From JABCYV01 sp963696025 (GTDB lineage: Bacteria > Acidobacteriota > Terriglobia > Terriglobales > Acidobacteriaceae), in NCBI GenBank assembly GCA_963696025.1, contig CAVOII010000004.1:62001-126000 (forward strand): a stretch of DNA of 64,000 bases. Reading direction: 5' to 3'. The position numbers were made by a program, and so were the translations under genes. Positions 10,912 through 19,665 of the stretch are shown in pieces (the first letter of the stretch is position 1; every line of letters starts with the position of its first letter). The notes beneath the pieces were generated by a model, which did no database searches, was not told the origin of the DNA, and worked only from the letters and a program-made list of their open reading frames with translations.

Positions 10912-11616
10912 CTAGCTCGCAGCTTTTTCCTGAGCACCGCGTATGCTTTCGAGCAGCTTGGGAACGGACTCTCCGGGATCCTGTTTATTAAAGTCCTGGT
11001 CCAGCAATACGAGCGATAGTGAGGAATCGATTTCCTCGAACATCTTTCTCGTCGGCTTGCCGTGAACCGACTGCAGGTTAGCACCCAGGATTATAAGTTT
11101 CGCCTTGGTCGCCTTCAGCAGCAGGCGTGCATCCTCCACGTTGCCGGTGGTCAGTACGTTGTAGCCGGCGCGGCACAGTACCTCTTTTAAGAAGGCGCAG
11201 ACTTCCACTGAATCGTAGACGCAGAGGACGCGAAATCGCGCGTCGCCGGATTTGTCTTTGGAATATTGCGAACCCAGATAAGCCGCCATGATGGCTTCGG
11301 CTTGGGAGTCGTAGGTCTCAAACAATGAAAGCAGATTGGTCATTTCCAACGTCTTCCGTACCCGTTCCTGCACGCCGCAAAGTTTGATGTCGCCGCCCTT
11401 GGCGCGCGCGCTGGAGACCAGGCGAACGAGCGCTCCCAGTCCGCTACTGTCGATGAAACCTACTTCCTCCATTTGAAGAACGACGTCGCCGTGTTTGGGC
11501 AGTACGTCTCCAATGTGCGATTGCAGCGAGAACAACTCTGCACCGGCTACGATGCGACCGTTGCAATGTACCACCATCACATCGCCTACGGGACGGCTGT
11601 TCACACTCAATGGCAT
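10912..11616 (-). CDS. STAS domain fused to a degenerate response-receiver domain
   Basis: A 234-residue protein. Residues 1-110 form a STAS domain of the anti-sigma-factor-antagonist kind; FIDSSGLGALVRL keeps the phosphorylatable Ser of the DSSG motif, so partner switching with a kinase/anti-sigma factor is feasible. Residues about 127-230 look like a CheY-type fold (RFRVLCVYDSVEVCAFLKEV, then KAKLIILGANL). The phospho-acceptor Asp expected at the end of strand three is replaced by Gly-Ala, and the first strand ends with only one acidic residue. The receiver half is therefore probably not phosphorylated and may serve in binding. A good sigma-70-type promoter lies about 100 bases upstream. 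Confidence 0.82.
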   Translation of the reverse strand: MPLSVNSRPVGDVMVVHCNGRIVAGAELFSLQSHIGDVLPKHGDVVLQMEEVGFIDSSGLGALVRLVSSARAKGGDIKLCGVQERVRKTLEMTNLLSLFETYDSQAEAIMAAYLGSQYSKDKSGDARFRVLCVYDSVEVCAFLKEVLCRAGYNVLTTGNVEDARLLLKATKAKLIILGANLQSVHGKPTRKMFEEIDSSLSLVLLDQDFNKQDPGESVPKLLESIRGAQEKAAS

Positions 11617-11719
11617 ATCGTTTTAACGCCCCTCAGGCGTTCCAACTTTCCAGTTCTCTATCGGACGTTCTTAAAGAAACGATTCAGTTTGGCGCGACAA
11701 GCGAACTACCTGACGGGCG

Positions 11720-11748
11720 AGTATAAGCGGCACTTTCGTCCTTGTAAA
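11720..11748 (-). promoter_or_regulatory. Sigma-70-type promoter of the STAS/receiver gene
   Basis: On the minus strand, TTTACA (11748-11743) and TATACT (11725-11720) are separated by exactly 17 bases. The predicted start is near 11712, giving a leader of about 95 nt. The rest of the 396-base gap (11617-12012) shows no gene. Confidence 0.6.
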
Positions 11749-12012
11749 CAAGAACAGGGCGTAGGAGTGTCTCTAGCATGCTGGGGTGTGTGCCTGGTGT
11801 TGCCTTTGTTAAGGAGAGCAACGGGAAGGATTTGGGTGAATGTGTTCGACGCAGCTGAAATTGCCGCAAAGAAGAAAGTGGTCAATCAATTAGAAGTTAT
11901 GCCGAAGCGCTAGAAAGTACCTGGCCGCCGTGACAGCAGCTCCGCGAATCGTCTGCCAAGCGAACATAATGCGATGGCGCGACTGGGAAGCCGCGCCATT
12001 GCACTGACGACG

Positions 12013-13650
12013 CTAGCCTGAGGTACCAGTCTTCCTGGCATGGGCCCGTGGTGACGCCATAGCATGGGCCTGTGTCGCGCCGAGGATTGTTGCAATTCCG
12101 GTCCCGATGGCGGTTCCGAAGCCGGTGCAGGCATCCCATCCTGGACCGGCCGAGTACTGACCATTGTTACCGGAGGTAATGTCGTTGAATCCGCCCGCGC
12201 CTGCGTTCGAATACAACAAGGGATTGATATAGCCGGCCGGTTTTCCGATCTCCTGGTTAATGAGGGCAATCAGTCCCGCCCACAGGGGAGCGACGGCGCT
12301 GGTGCCTCCGATGACATCGGGTTGTCCATCCACGCGCGTGACGTAGCCGGTGTAGGGATCGGCATCGCCCGAGACATCGGGAAGGCCACGGCCGTTGCTT
12401 CCATTCGGATTGGCGGAGGCGGGCAGAGTTTGCCAGCTCGGACGCGGAAAGATGTCGCTGAACCCGCCTCCAGTTGCGCCTCCGTTAGTTGCCAGTTCGT
12501 TCCAGACGACCTCGCTGGAGATGGTGTTGTTCGAAGCCATCAACTTAGTTCCGCCGCAGGCCAGCGCAAAGGGACTGGAGGCGGGGAAATCGACGTGGTT
12601 TTGCCCGTCGTTCACGCCGTCGGTGGACCCGTTGTCGCCAGCCGCAACGCAGACGGTAACGCCGAGGGCAGCCGCAGATTGAAAGGCCTCGTCCATCGAG
12701 GTCATGGCCTGCTGCGTCCAGGAGTTTTCCGGTCCTCCCCAACTGATGGAGACGATCGATGGGTTATTGGTTTGGTCATGCACTGCGGTGGTGATGGCAT
12801 TGAGGAAGCCGGCATCAGTATTTTCCGCAAAATAGACGACGATCTTGGCTTCCGATGCGATCGAACCGGCGACTTCGATATCCAGCATCACTTCTCCATC
12901 CGGACCGTTCGGATCTCCGGTGGGAGCATTGCTGCCATTGCCAATTGACACCGCGGAGACGTTCGGTTGCTTGACCAAGTTGAGCTGCTTGAAGTAGGAG
13001 GTCAGATCCGCCGGGACGAAACCGCCGCCCAACTCGATCAGAGCGATGCATTGCCCGGTTCCATCGACGCCGGTAGGAAAGTTGTACAACTGGGCTAGTT
13101 GCGGCGGCGTGTAGGAAGTGCCGGCATCTTGGGCATGGATCTTCCCGCGCCGCCTACGAAAATGTGGCTGGGCTTGAGGACGATTGTCCAAACCAAATAC
13201 GCCCTCGACCACATCGTGCAGATCGGGCGGAAGCTGCACGGGCCCGGTGCGGCCACGATATTTTCCGGTGGGATGCTCGTACTGCTTCAGCACCACACCG
13301 AAAGCCTCGTTCATGGCAGACACGGGACCGGAGAGAATGACGGTCCGGCGCCCAAGACTGGTTTCCACCACCGTGAGTCCGTGCTCGCGGGCAAAAGCCT
13401 GGATACGGGCAATGGCAGCGGGATCTGCGCCGTGCTGCTGTTCATACTCAGCGCGAGTAAGGACCGCACGTTTGTTTGGCAATTCTGAATAAGCATTAGC
13501 GTTGACAATCGGTTTCTTTCCGGTTTTAGATTTTAAGCGAATGGTGACTTCGACTTTCTCGTTAGGATTAGCTGGACCTATCTCACGCGCTCCTGGCATG
13601 GGAGAGCGCTCGCTGCCTGCAAGTGGAAGGCTATTCTTTGGAGGAGTCAT
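12013..13650 (-). CDS. Kumamolisin-type serine-carboxyl peptidase (sedolisin, S53) with prodomain
   Basis: A 545-residue preproenzyme. Residues about 30-165 are the pro-kumamolisin activation domain (EYEQQHG, VVETSLGRRTVILSGPVSAMNEAFGV in two parts) ending at the cleavage-prone RPQAQPHFRRRR. The mature domain follows, with the S53 catalytic residues Glu253 and Asp257 in DGEVMLDIEVAG, Asp339 in AAGDNGSTDG and Ser451 in GGTSAVAP. The C-terminal DITSGNNGQYSAGPGWDACTG provides the calcium site. As in Bacillus kumamolisin, no Sec signal peptide is seen. It should be an acid endopeptidase acting outside the cell. AAGGA lies six bases before the ATG. Confidence 0.93.
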   Translation of the reverse strand: MTPPKNSLPLAGSERSPMPGAREIGPANPNEKVEVTIRLKSKTGKKPIVNANAYSELPNKRAVLTRAEYEQQHGADPAAIARIQAFAREHGLTVVETSLGRRTVILSGPVSAMNEAFGVVLKQYEHPTGKYRGRTGPVQLPPDLHDVVEGVFGLDNRPQAQPHFRRRRGKIHAQDAGTSYTPPQLAQLYNFPTGVDGTGQCIALIELGGGFVPADLTSYFKQLNLVKQPNVSAVSIGNGSNAPTGDPNGPDGEVMLDIEVAGSIASEAKIVVYFAENTDAGFLNAITTAVHDQTNNPSIVSISWGGPENSWTQQAMTSMDEAFQSAAALGVTVCVAAGDNGSTDGVNDGQNHVDFPASSPFALACGGTKLMASNNTISSEVVWNELATNGGATGGGFSDIFPRPSWQTLPASANPNGSNGRGLPDVSGDADPYTGYVTRVDGQPDVIGGTSAVAPLWAGLIALINQEIGKPAGYINPLLYSNAGAGGFNDITSGNNGQYSAGPGWDACTGFGTAIGTGIATILGATQAHAMASPRAHARKTGTSG

Positions 13651-13916
13651 ATACTGTCCTTTCTACGGGCCTGGCGAAAAGAACCGCAGAGTCGCCCCAG
13701 AAAGTAAACCATCGATTTACTTCGTCTAGGTGTAATTGGAGGAAGGGAGCCCGGAGCCCTCTGCAGCCGCGTTATCGGACCAGGCCGGTTTAATCAAATC
13801 GACGGTAGCAGCAGACAAATCGGAAAGCAACAACTTTGTGATTCTTGTTCCGAATTCCGAACAAACTCAAAACTGCACAGGAATCGGGGCAGGAGCACGG
13901 GGGAACTCGGGAACCT

Positions 13917-13988
13917 CAGCGGCTAAAGCCTTCCTGTGCGAAAGGGGTTACCGCAGCGCTGCAAGCGCTGCGCCACCCAAAACCAGAG
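13917..13988 (+). repeat. Dispersed intergenic repeat, second family, copy 1
   Basis: CAGCGGCTAAAGCCTT begins the unit, followed by GTGCGA, a GTTA.CGCAG block, GCTGCAA, GCGCTG and GCCACCCAAAA. The same order recurs at 17490-17587 in the same orientation. The surrounding gap (13651-14029) has no gene I can support. Confidence 0.7.
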
Positions 13989-14029
13989 TTCGTCAGTCTG
14001 CGAAGCCACTCTGGGTTTTCCACTGTCTC

Positions 14030-15661
14030 TTAGACTGGAACGGCGGCGCGATATTCCTCGTATACACCTTTGAAGTCGGTGATTTTGTGATCGGCTTCGA
14101 AGTGCCAAATCCGGGTGGCAACTTCATCAATCAGATCATGGTCATGACTGACTAAGAGCACGGTCCCGGGATATCGTTGCAGGGCGATGTTCAGCGCGTT
14201 GATCGATTCCAGATCCAGGTGGTTGGTCGGCTCGTCGAGCACAAGCACGTTCGGTTTCTGCAGCATCAGCTTGCAGAAGAGAAGCCGCGCCGCTTCGCCG
14301 CCGGAGAGAACGTCTGTCGGCTTGACTGCATCCTCGCGGGGAAACAACATCTGACCGAGCAGGCCACGAATCTCTTCGTGCGAAGCTGACAGATCCCATT
14401 GATGCAGCCATTCGAAGGCGGTCGTCTCTCCCTGGATCAGGGCGCGGTGGTCCTGAGCAAAATATCCGACTGCGGCCTCGTGTCCCCAGATAACTTTGCC
14501 ATCGCTCAGGAATGGGCCGTCGTAGCCGCTGGTTTTGCGTAGTTCCGCTTCGGGTACGGTGGCAGAATTTGCCAGCAGGCCGTTGAGCAGAGTTGTTTTG
14601 CCTGCGCCGTTGCGGCCGATCAAAGCAATTTTCTCTCCTCGGAGAATGCTGGCGGTAAAGCCGCGGATAATGTGGGCGTCATCGTAAGATTTGCTGACGC
14701 CCTCGAGTTCGAGAATGTGCTTCCCCGACGGACGCTTCTGCTCGAACTTCAAAAACGGACGCTGGATGTTGGATCTTGCAAGCTCGGTCACCTGCAAGCG
14801 TTCCACTTCCTTGCGTCGCGACTGCACCTGGCTGGAGCGCGTGCCGGCGGAAAAACGCGCGATGAATTCGTTGAGCTGCGCAATCTTTTTTTCACGTTGC
14901 GCGTTCTGAGACTCAACCTGAGAGCGGACTTGAGTCTTAGCGACTACCATGTCGTCATAGGCGCCGGTGTAAGTAATGATAGTTTCGTAGTCGATGTCGG
15001 CAATGTGAGTGCACACGCTATTTAGAAAATGACGATCGTGGGATATGACGAGCAGCACGCCGTCATATTCATTCAGGAAAGTCTGCAGCCAGTGGATAGA
15101 ATCAAGATCGAGGTGGTTGGTGGGCTCGTCGAGTAACAATGCCGGAGGATGTCCGAACAGCGCCTGCGCCAGCAGTACGCGGACTTTTTGCCCACCTTGC
15201 AGTTCGCCCATTTTGCGTTCGTGCAGTTCGTCGGGAATGTCCAGGCCCTGCAGCAGGATTGCGGCGTCGGTCTCAGCGGTGTAGCCGTCCTCTTCGCCAA
15301 CAATACCTTCCAACTCGCCGAGCTTCATCCCATCTTCGTCGGTAATGTCCGGCTGGGAATAGATTCGGTCGCGTTCTTCCATTGCGGCCCAGAGGCGTTT
15401 GTTGCCCGTGACCACGGTATCGATCACGCGGTAGGCATCAAAAGCGAACTGGTCCTGGCTTAGGACGCCGAGCTTTCTGGGGCGCACGACCGTTCCCTTC
15501 TGCGGCTCGAGTTCTCCGGTCAGAAGTTTCATGAAGGTCGACTTGCCAGCGCCATTGGGGCCGGTAAGACCGTAGCGTTTCCCCGGCGTAAAGGCCGTCG
15601 AGACGTCTTCAAACAGAACTTTAGCGCCGTAGCGCATCGACACATTGCTTACAGAAATCAT
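14030..15661 (-). CDS. ybiT: ABC-F family ATPase, YbiT-like
   Basis: A 543-residue soluble protein with two ABC ATPase domains and no membrane part, as in ABC-F translation factors that act at the ribosomal E site. Domain one has Walker A GPNGAGKST, signature LQGGQKVRV and LLLDEPTNHLDLDS; domain two has GRNGAGKTT, LSGGEAARL and LVLDEPTNHLDLES. The charged linker between them (about 250-320) is the P-site tRNA interaction motif. The opening strand, LSQDQFAFDAYRVIDTVV and IWHFEADHKITDFKGVYEEY all resemble E. coli YbiT. ATG at 15661 begins the conserved ISVSNVSMRYG; the upstream extension lies in a repeat and is rejected. Confidence 0.9.
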   Translation of the reverse strand: MISVSNVSMRYGAKVLFEDVSTAFTPGKRYGLTGPNGAGKSTFMKLLTGELEPQKGTVVRPRKLGVLSQDQFAFDAYRVIDTVVTGNKRLWAAMEERDRIYSQPDITDEDGMKLGELEGIVGEEDGYTAETDAAILLQGLDIPDELHERKMGELQGGQKVRVLLAQALFGHPPALLLDEPTNHLDLDSIHWLQTFLNEYDGVLLVISHDRHFLNSVCTHIADIDYETIITYTGAYDDMVVAKTQVRSQVESQNAQREKKIAQLNEFIARFSAGTRSSQVQSRRKEVERLQVTELARSNIQRPFLKFEQKRPSGKHILELEGVSKSYDDAHIIRGFTASILRGEKIALIGRNGAGKTTLLNGLLANSATVPEAELRKTSGYDGPFLSDGKVIWGHEAAVGYFAQDHRALIQGETTAFEWLHQWDLSASHEEIRGLLGQMLFPREDAVKPTDVLSGGEAARLLFCKLMLQKPNVLVLDEPTNHLDLESINALNIALQRYPGTVLLVSHDHDLIDEVATRIWHFEADHKITDFKGVYEEYRAAVPV

Positions 15662-15784
15662 GGATTTATCAGGGAACTGCGGAAAATTGCCTTTAAGGCG
15701 GGGACGCAGCCACTGCAAGTAGGATATCACGAGTGAATCGTGGGGATGGTGCGCGATGTGGCGATTCGGATTGGGCTGTTGACA

Positions 15785-15895
15785 AGGGAAGCGACCCGAA
15801 CGCGCGATTGTTGCGCCGCAAAGAACGCGGCGCCTCGCGCGGCTCGCCCAGATCCCTCGCTTCGCAAAGAGCGTTCGCTCGAAATGACAATCAAC
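15785..15895. repeat. Dispersed intergenic repeat, copy B
   Basis: Same block order as copy A (4011-4136): GGAAGCGA, CCGAACG, GCGATTG, GAACGCG, then AGATCCCT and ATGACA. It lies in the roughly 300-base gap between the divergent ABC-F and RNase genes, which otherwise holds nothing I can name. Confidence 0.6.
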
Positions 15896-15967
15896 TCGCC
15901 GGCGATTCGCCATGGAGAATTACATGTTAGCCTTTCTGCTCAACATTTCTTATCTCGTGGGGAGTTC

Positions 15968-17434
15968 ATGAACGCCACTAGTCCTTCTCATATTGATCTT
16001 CAGGCGACCGCCAAGGAAGTTATGGTGGAGCACGGCTTCAATCCTGATTTTCCTCCACAAGTCTCGCAGCAGCTCGCCCAATTGAAAGCGCATCCGACGC
16101 AAGTGGCCGCTGGGCCGAAGGTCCGCGATCTGCGAAGTCTTCTCTGGTCATCGATCGACAACGACACTTCGCGAGACCTCGACCAGATTGAAGTGGCTGA
16201 CCGATTGCCCAACGGTGACGTCAAGGTCATGGTGGGAATTGCTGATGTGGACGTTTTCGTGCCAAAGAGCTCGGCCATCGATCAGCACGCGGGGAGGGAA
16301 GCCACCACGGTTTACACCGGCGTTCGAATCTTCCCTATGTTGCCGGAGGAGCTTTCTACCGGCGCGAGCTCGCTGCAGGAGAATGCAGACAGAATAAGTG
16401 TCGTTATCGAGTTTGTGGCGGGGCCGGATGGGAGCGTGAAGTCCAGCGATGTCTATCAGGCCATCGTTCGCAACAAAGGGCAGCTTGCTTACAACGCTGT
16501 GGGCGGCTGGCTCGAAAACAAGAGCGCTGCTCCGCCTAAAGTCGCGGCCTCAACCGACCTGCAGGCGCAACTCAAGCTGCAAGATGAAGCCGCACAGGCG
16601 CTCAGGAAGCAGCGTTACCAGAATGGCGCTCTAAACCTCGACACCAACGAAGTGCTTCCCGTCGTCCTCAATCAACAGGTTGTGGATGTGGCGAGGCAGG
16701 AGAGGAACCTCGCTACCGACCTGATTGAAGACTTCATGATTGCTGCCAATGGAGTGGTGGCGCGCATGCTGGAAAAAGTGTCGTCGTTGCGGCGCATCGT
16801 AAAGACTCCTAAGCGCTGGGACCGGATTGTGCAACTCGCAGCCGCGCAAGGTGAAAAACTTCCGGCGCAGCCCGACTCGAAGGCGTTGAATGACTTTCTG
16901 CTAATGCGCAAAGCTGCTGACCCGGACCATTTCCCCGATCTGTCACTGGCCGTGATCAAACTGATTGGGCCCGGCGAGTATGTTCTGGAGCGTCCAGGCG
17001 ATCCGGAACAGGGCCACTTTGGCCTGGCCGTCCAGGACTATACCCACTCCACCGCTCCTAACCGGCGATTTGCCGACGTCGTGACGCAGCGCTTGATCAA
17101 GGGTCTGCTGGCGGGTCAGCCGGCTCTTTATTCTGACGATGAACTGGCGGCCATTGCTACAAATTGCACGGTCAAAGGAGACGCCGCGCGGAAGGTCGAG
17201 CGCGAAATGTCAAAACGATTGGCCGCCGTGGCGGTGAGCAACCGGATTGGCCAGAGATTCGATGCGATCGTCACTGGAGCGACTGCAAAGGGGACCTTTG
17301 TTCGCGTCTTGCAACCTCACGTTGAGGGATTGTTGGCCCAAGGACAGCAAGGAGTAGACGTAGGAGACAGGTTGCGGGTGAAACTGATACGCACGGACGT
17401 GCAGCGCGGATATATCGACTTCGCGCGGGTTTAG
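15968..17434 (+). CDS. Compact RNase II/RNase R family exoribonuclease
   Basis: A 488-residue protein dominated by an RNB catalytic domain. The metal-binding Asp cluster SSIDNDTSRDLDQIE is near residues 61-75, and the family motif YTHSTAPNRRFADVVTQRLI occurs near 357-376. A short S1-like RNA-binding segment ends the protein (FDAIVTGATAKGTFVRVL). It is much shorter than E. coli RNase R or RNase II because the two N-terminal cold-shock domains are absent. A 3'-5' exoribonuclease role in RNA turnover is likely. ATG at 15968 has GGGGAG just upstream; the frame reaching back to 15740 runs through a repeat and is not used. Confidence 0.88.
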   Translation: MNATSPSHIDLQATAKEVMVEHGFNPDFPPQVSQQLAQLKAHPTQVAAGPKVRDLRSLLWSSIDNDTSRDLDQIEVADRLPNGDVKVMVGIADVDVFVPKSSAIDQHAGREATTVYTGVRIFPMLPEELSTGASSLQENADRISVVIEFVAGPDGSVKSSDVYQAIVRNKGQLAYNAVGGWLENKSAAPPKVAASTDLQAQLKLQDEAAQALRKQRYQNGALNLDTNEVLPVVLNQQVVDVARQERNLATDLIEDFMIAANGVVARMLEKVSSLRRIVKTPKRWDRIVQLAAAQGEKLPAQPDSKALNDFLLMRKAADPDHFPDLSLAVIKLIGPGEYVLERPGDPEQGHFGLAVQDYTHSTAPNRRFADVVTQRLIKGLLAGQPALYSDDELAAIATNCTVKGDAARKVEREMSKRLAAVAVSNRIGQRFDAIVTGATAKGTFVRVLQPHVEGLLAQGQQGVDVGDRLRVKLIRTDVQRGYIDFARV

Positions 17435-17489
17435 GGAGTATTGTTTCCGTCATTGACAAAGCTTTAACTTGAGCTTGAACTAACTACCG

Positions 17490-17620
17490 CAGCGGCTAAA
17501 GCCTTACCGTGCGAGCAGCCGTTATCGCAGGGCTGCAAAGCTTGCCCTGAGCGGAGTCGAAGGGCGCTGGGCCACCCAAAATCACAGATGGTAGGCAGTC
17601 CGCGGCGCCACCCAAAAATC
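17490..17620 (+). repeat. Dispersed intergenic repeat, second family, copy 2
   Basis: Repeats the block order of 13917-13988 but carries an extra segment of about 23 bases (around 17551-17573) and a second CGCCACCCAAAAATC block near 17605-17620. It occupies part of the 389-base gap between the RNase gene and the exporter gene, in which I see no other feature. Confidence 0.65.
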
Positions 17621-17823
17621 AAATCTTTTCTCTGCCTCTGCCTCTCTCCGGACGCTTGAGCTTCGAAAGGCACGGCCGTGGCCGATGCGGCAGGCGTATC
17701 ATCGGACTGAGGGCTGCCAAAACAAACCTTAGCGGGCGTTTCGGCATCTTTAATGCGATAAATATCAGTAATATAGAGCGGTTCCTGCTGGTATAAAGAC
17801 TTCTGCAGCGATCGGGTCCAGGC

Positions 17824-19644
17824 GTGGAAGAACCGGGTAATTTCGGAAGCGGGTGGCAGGAGCGCCTCTCGGCGCTCCGCAATGTTCCGCCTGTCCTGAG
17901 AATCGTGTGGCAATCGGGGCCCGCGGTTGTAGCTTGCGGGCTGATTTTCCGTCTGATTGCTGCCGTTTTACCGATTGCGCTCCTTTGGGTCACCAAGCTC
18001 ATTATTGATGGCATTGTGCGCGCGGTGTCGTCCCATCAACCGGTTCAGCCCCGGTTTTGGTGGCTGGTGGCGGCAGAGTTCGCGCTGGCTGTCTTTGGCA
18101 GCATTCTCACCCGCGTCATCGACTACCTGGATACCCTCTTGGCCGATAAGTACACCCGCTACATCAGTATTCAGGTCATGAAGCACGCCGCCGAATTGGA
18201 TCTGATCGCTTATGAAGATCCGGTGTTCTATGACCGGCTCGAGCGGGCTCGAGTGCAGGCCACGGACCGGCTGGGCATGATTCAGGCGATTGGACGGTTG
18301 GTGCAGCAGGTTATCACTACGGTGTTCCTATCGATCTCGATCATGCTTTTCTCGCCCTGGCTGATGCTGCTGCTGATTGTCGGAGTACTCCCGGCATTTC
18401 TTGGAGAAACCCATTTCGCCTTTCTGGGATACGCCAAGAATTTCCGTCAGACACCGGCCCGGCGGCAAATGGACTATTTACGCGTCTTAGGCGGCAGCCG
18501 AGAAGCTGCCAAAGAACTTAAGCTGTTCGGCTTGAAGGAATTCCTGACCGCTCGGTTTACCGGTTTGGCGGACGAAATCTACAGCCAGAACGTGGGGTTA
18601 GCACATCGCAGACTGATTGCAGGATCCCTGCTATCGGTGGTCGGCACGGTGGGATACTACTCGGCTTACGTATTTGTGATCTGGCGGACGGTCGCCGGAG
18701 CGCTCAGCATTGGTACGTTGACGTTTTTGTCGGGAGCGATTCTGCAGGCCAGCAATAATATCCAGCAAATCTTTTCGACGCTCTCGGGCATCGCCGACCA
18801 GGCTCTCTTCCTGACGGATCTGCTGGCATTTTTTGAGATGCAGCCGACCATCCGCTCCAAGCCACACGCCCTGCCGGCACCCAGACCCATCGTTCAAGGG
18901 TTTGAATTCCGCAATGTTTCGTTCTCGTATCCGGGAAACCCGCGGCTGGTATTGGACCGGTTGAACTTTCGTCTCGACACCGGGGAGCGGCTGGCGCTGA
19001 TCGGAGAAAATGGCCAGGGCAAAACCACAATCGTGAAGCTGATTACACGGCTCTACGATCCAACGGAAGGACAGATTCTACTCGATGGCGTCGATCTTCG
19101 TGAATATAGCCTGGAAGACTTGTATCACGAGATTGGGGTTATCTTTCAAGACTTCATGCGGTACGAAATGACCGCTCGAGAAAACATCGCAGTCGGTCGG
19201 ATTAAGGAGCTAAATGATCTGGATGCCCTCAAGACTGCCGCTCGCAAGAGCCTGGCCGACCCGGTGATCGCGCATCTTCCCGGACAGTACGAACAAATGC
19301 TGGGGCGGCGCTTCGATGGCGGGGTCGATCTTTCCGGCGGGGAGTGGCAAAAAGTTGCGCTGGCGCGAGCTTACTTGCGGGATGCCCAACTGCTGATACT
19401 CGATGAGCCCACGGCCTCACTTGATGCTCGCAGCGAGCTCGAAGTCTTTCAGCATTTCGCAGAACTTACAGCAGGAAAGATGGCGCTCTTTATTTCACAC
19501 CGATTCTCCACCGTACGCATGGCGGATCGCATCATGGTGCTCGAAAACGGCCGAATCGCCGAACAAGGCAATCACCAGCAACTGATGGCTCTGGGTGGCC
19601 GGTATGCCGCTATGTTTGAAATGCAGGCAGCCAGCTATCGTTAG
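17824..19644 (+). CDS. Half-size ABC exporter (permease-ATPase fusion), probable glucan exporter
   Basis: A 606-residue exporter: an N-terminal membrane domain of about six helices (about 35-320) with the coupling segment LIAYEDPVFYDRLERA, then an ABC ATPase with Walker A GENGQGKTT (about 395-403), signature LSGGEWQ (about 505-511), LLILDEPTASLDA and the switch His in ISHRFST. Such proteins work as dimers in the inner membrane. It begins with GTG, and its stop lies 21 bases before the cyclic-glucan-synthase-like gene on the same strand, so the two are almost surely co-transcribed. NdvA/ChvA, the exporter of cyclic beta-1,2-glucan, is the same architecture and is partnered with NdvB/ChvB. That role is inferred here from position, not from a diagnostic residue. 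Confidence 0.88.
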   Translation: MEEPGNFGSGWQERLSALRNVPPVLRIVWQSGPAVVACGLIFRLIAAVLPIALLWVTKLIIDGIVRAVSSHQPVQPRFWWLVAAEFALAVFGSILTRVIDYLDTLLADKYTRYISIQVMKHAAELDLIAYEDPVFYDRLERARVQATDRLGMIQAIGRLVQQVITTVFLSISIMLFSPWLMLLLIVGVLPAFLGETHFAFLGYAKNFRQTPARRQMDYLRVLGGSREAAKELKLFGLKEFLTARFTGLADEIYSQNVGLAHRRLIAGSLLSVVGTVGYYSAYVFVIWRTVAGALSIGTLTFLSGAILQASNNIQQIFSTLSGIADQALFLTDLLAFFEMQPTIRSKPHALPAPRPIVQGFEFRNVSFSYPGNPRLVLDRLNFRLDTGERLALIGENGQGKTTIVKLITRLYDPTEGQILLDGVDLREYSLEDLYHEIGVIFQDFMRYEMTARENIAVGRIKELNDLDALKTAARKSLADPVIAHLPGQYEQMLGRRFDGGVDLSGGEWQKVALARAYLRDAQLLILDEPTASLDARSELEVFQHFAELTAGKMALFISHRFSTVRMADRIMVLENGRIAEQGNHQQLMALGGRYAAMFEMQAASYR

Positions 19645-19665
19645 ATTAAAATCCAAAGAAGCAAG

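Noticed and set aside
12064..12948. 294-residue plus-strand open frame
   Set aside because: Lies fully opposite the kumamolisin coding region and resembles no protein family.
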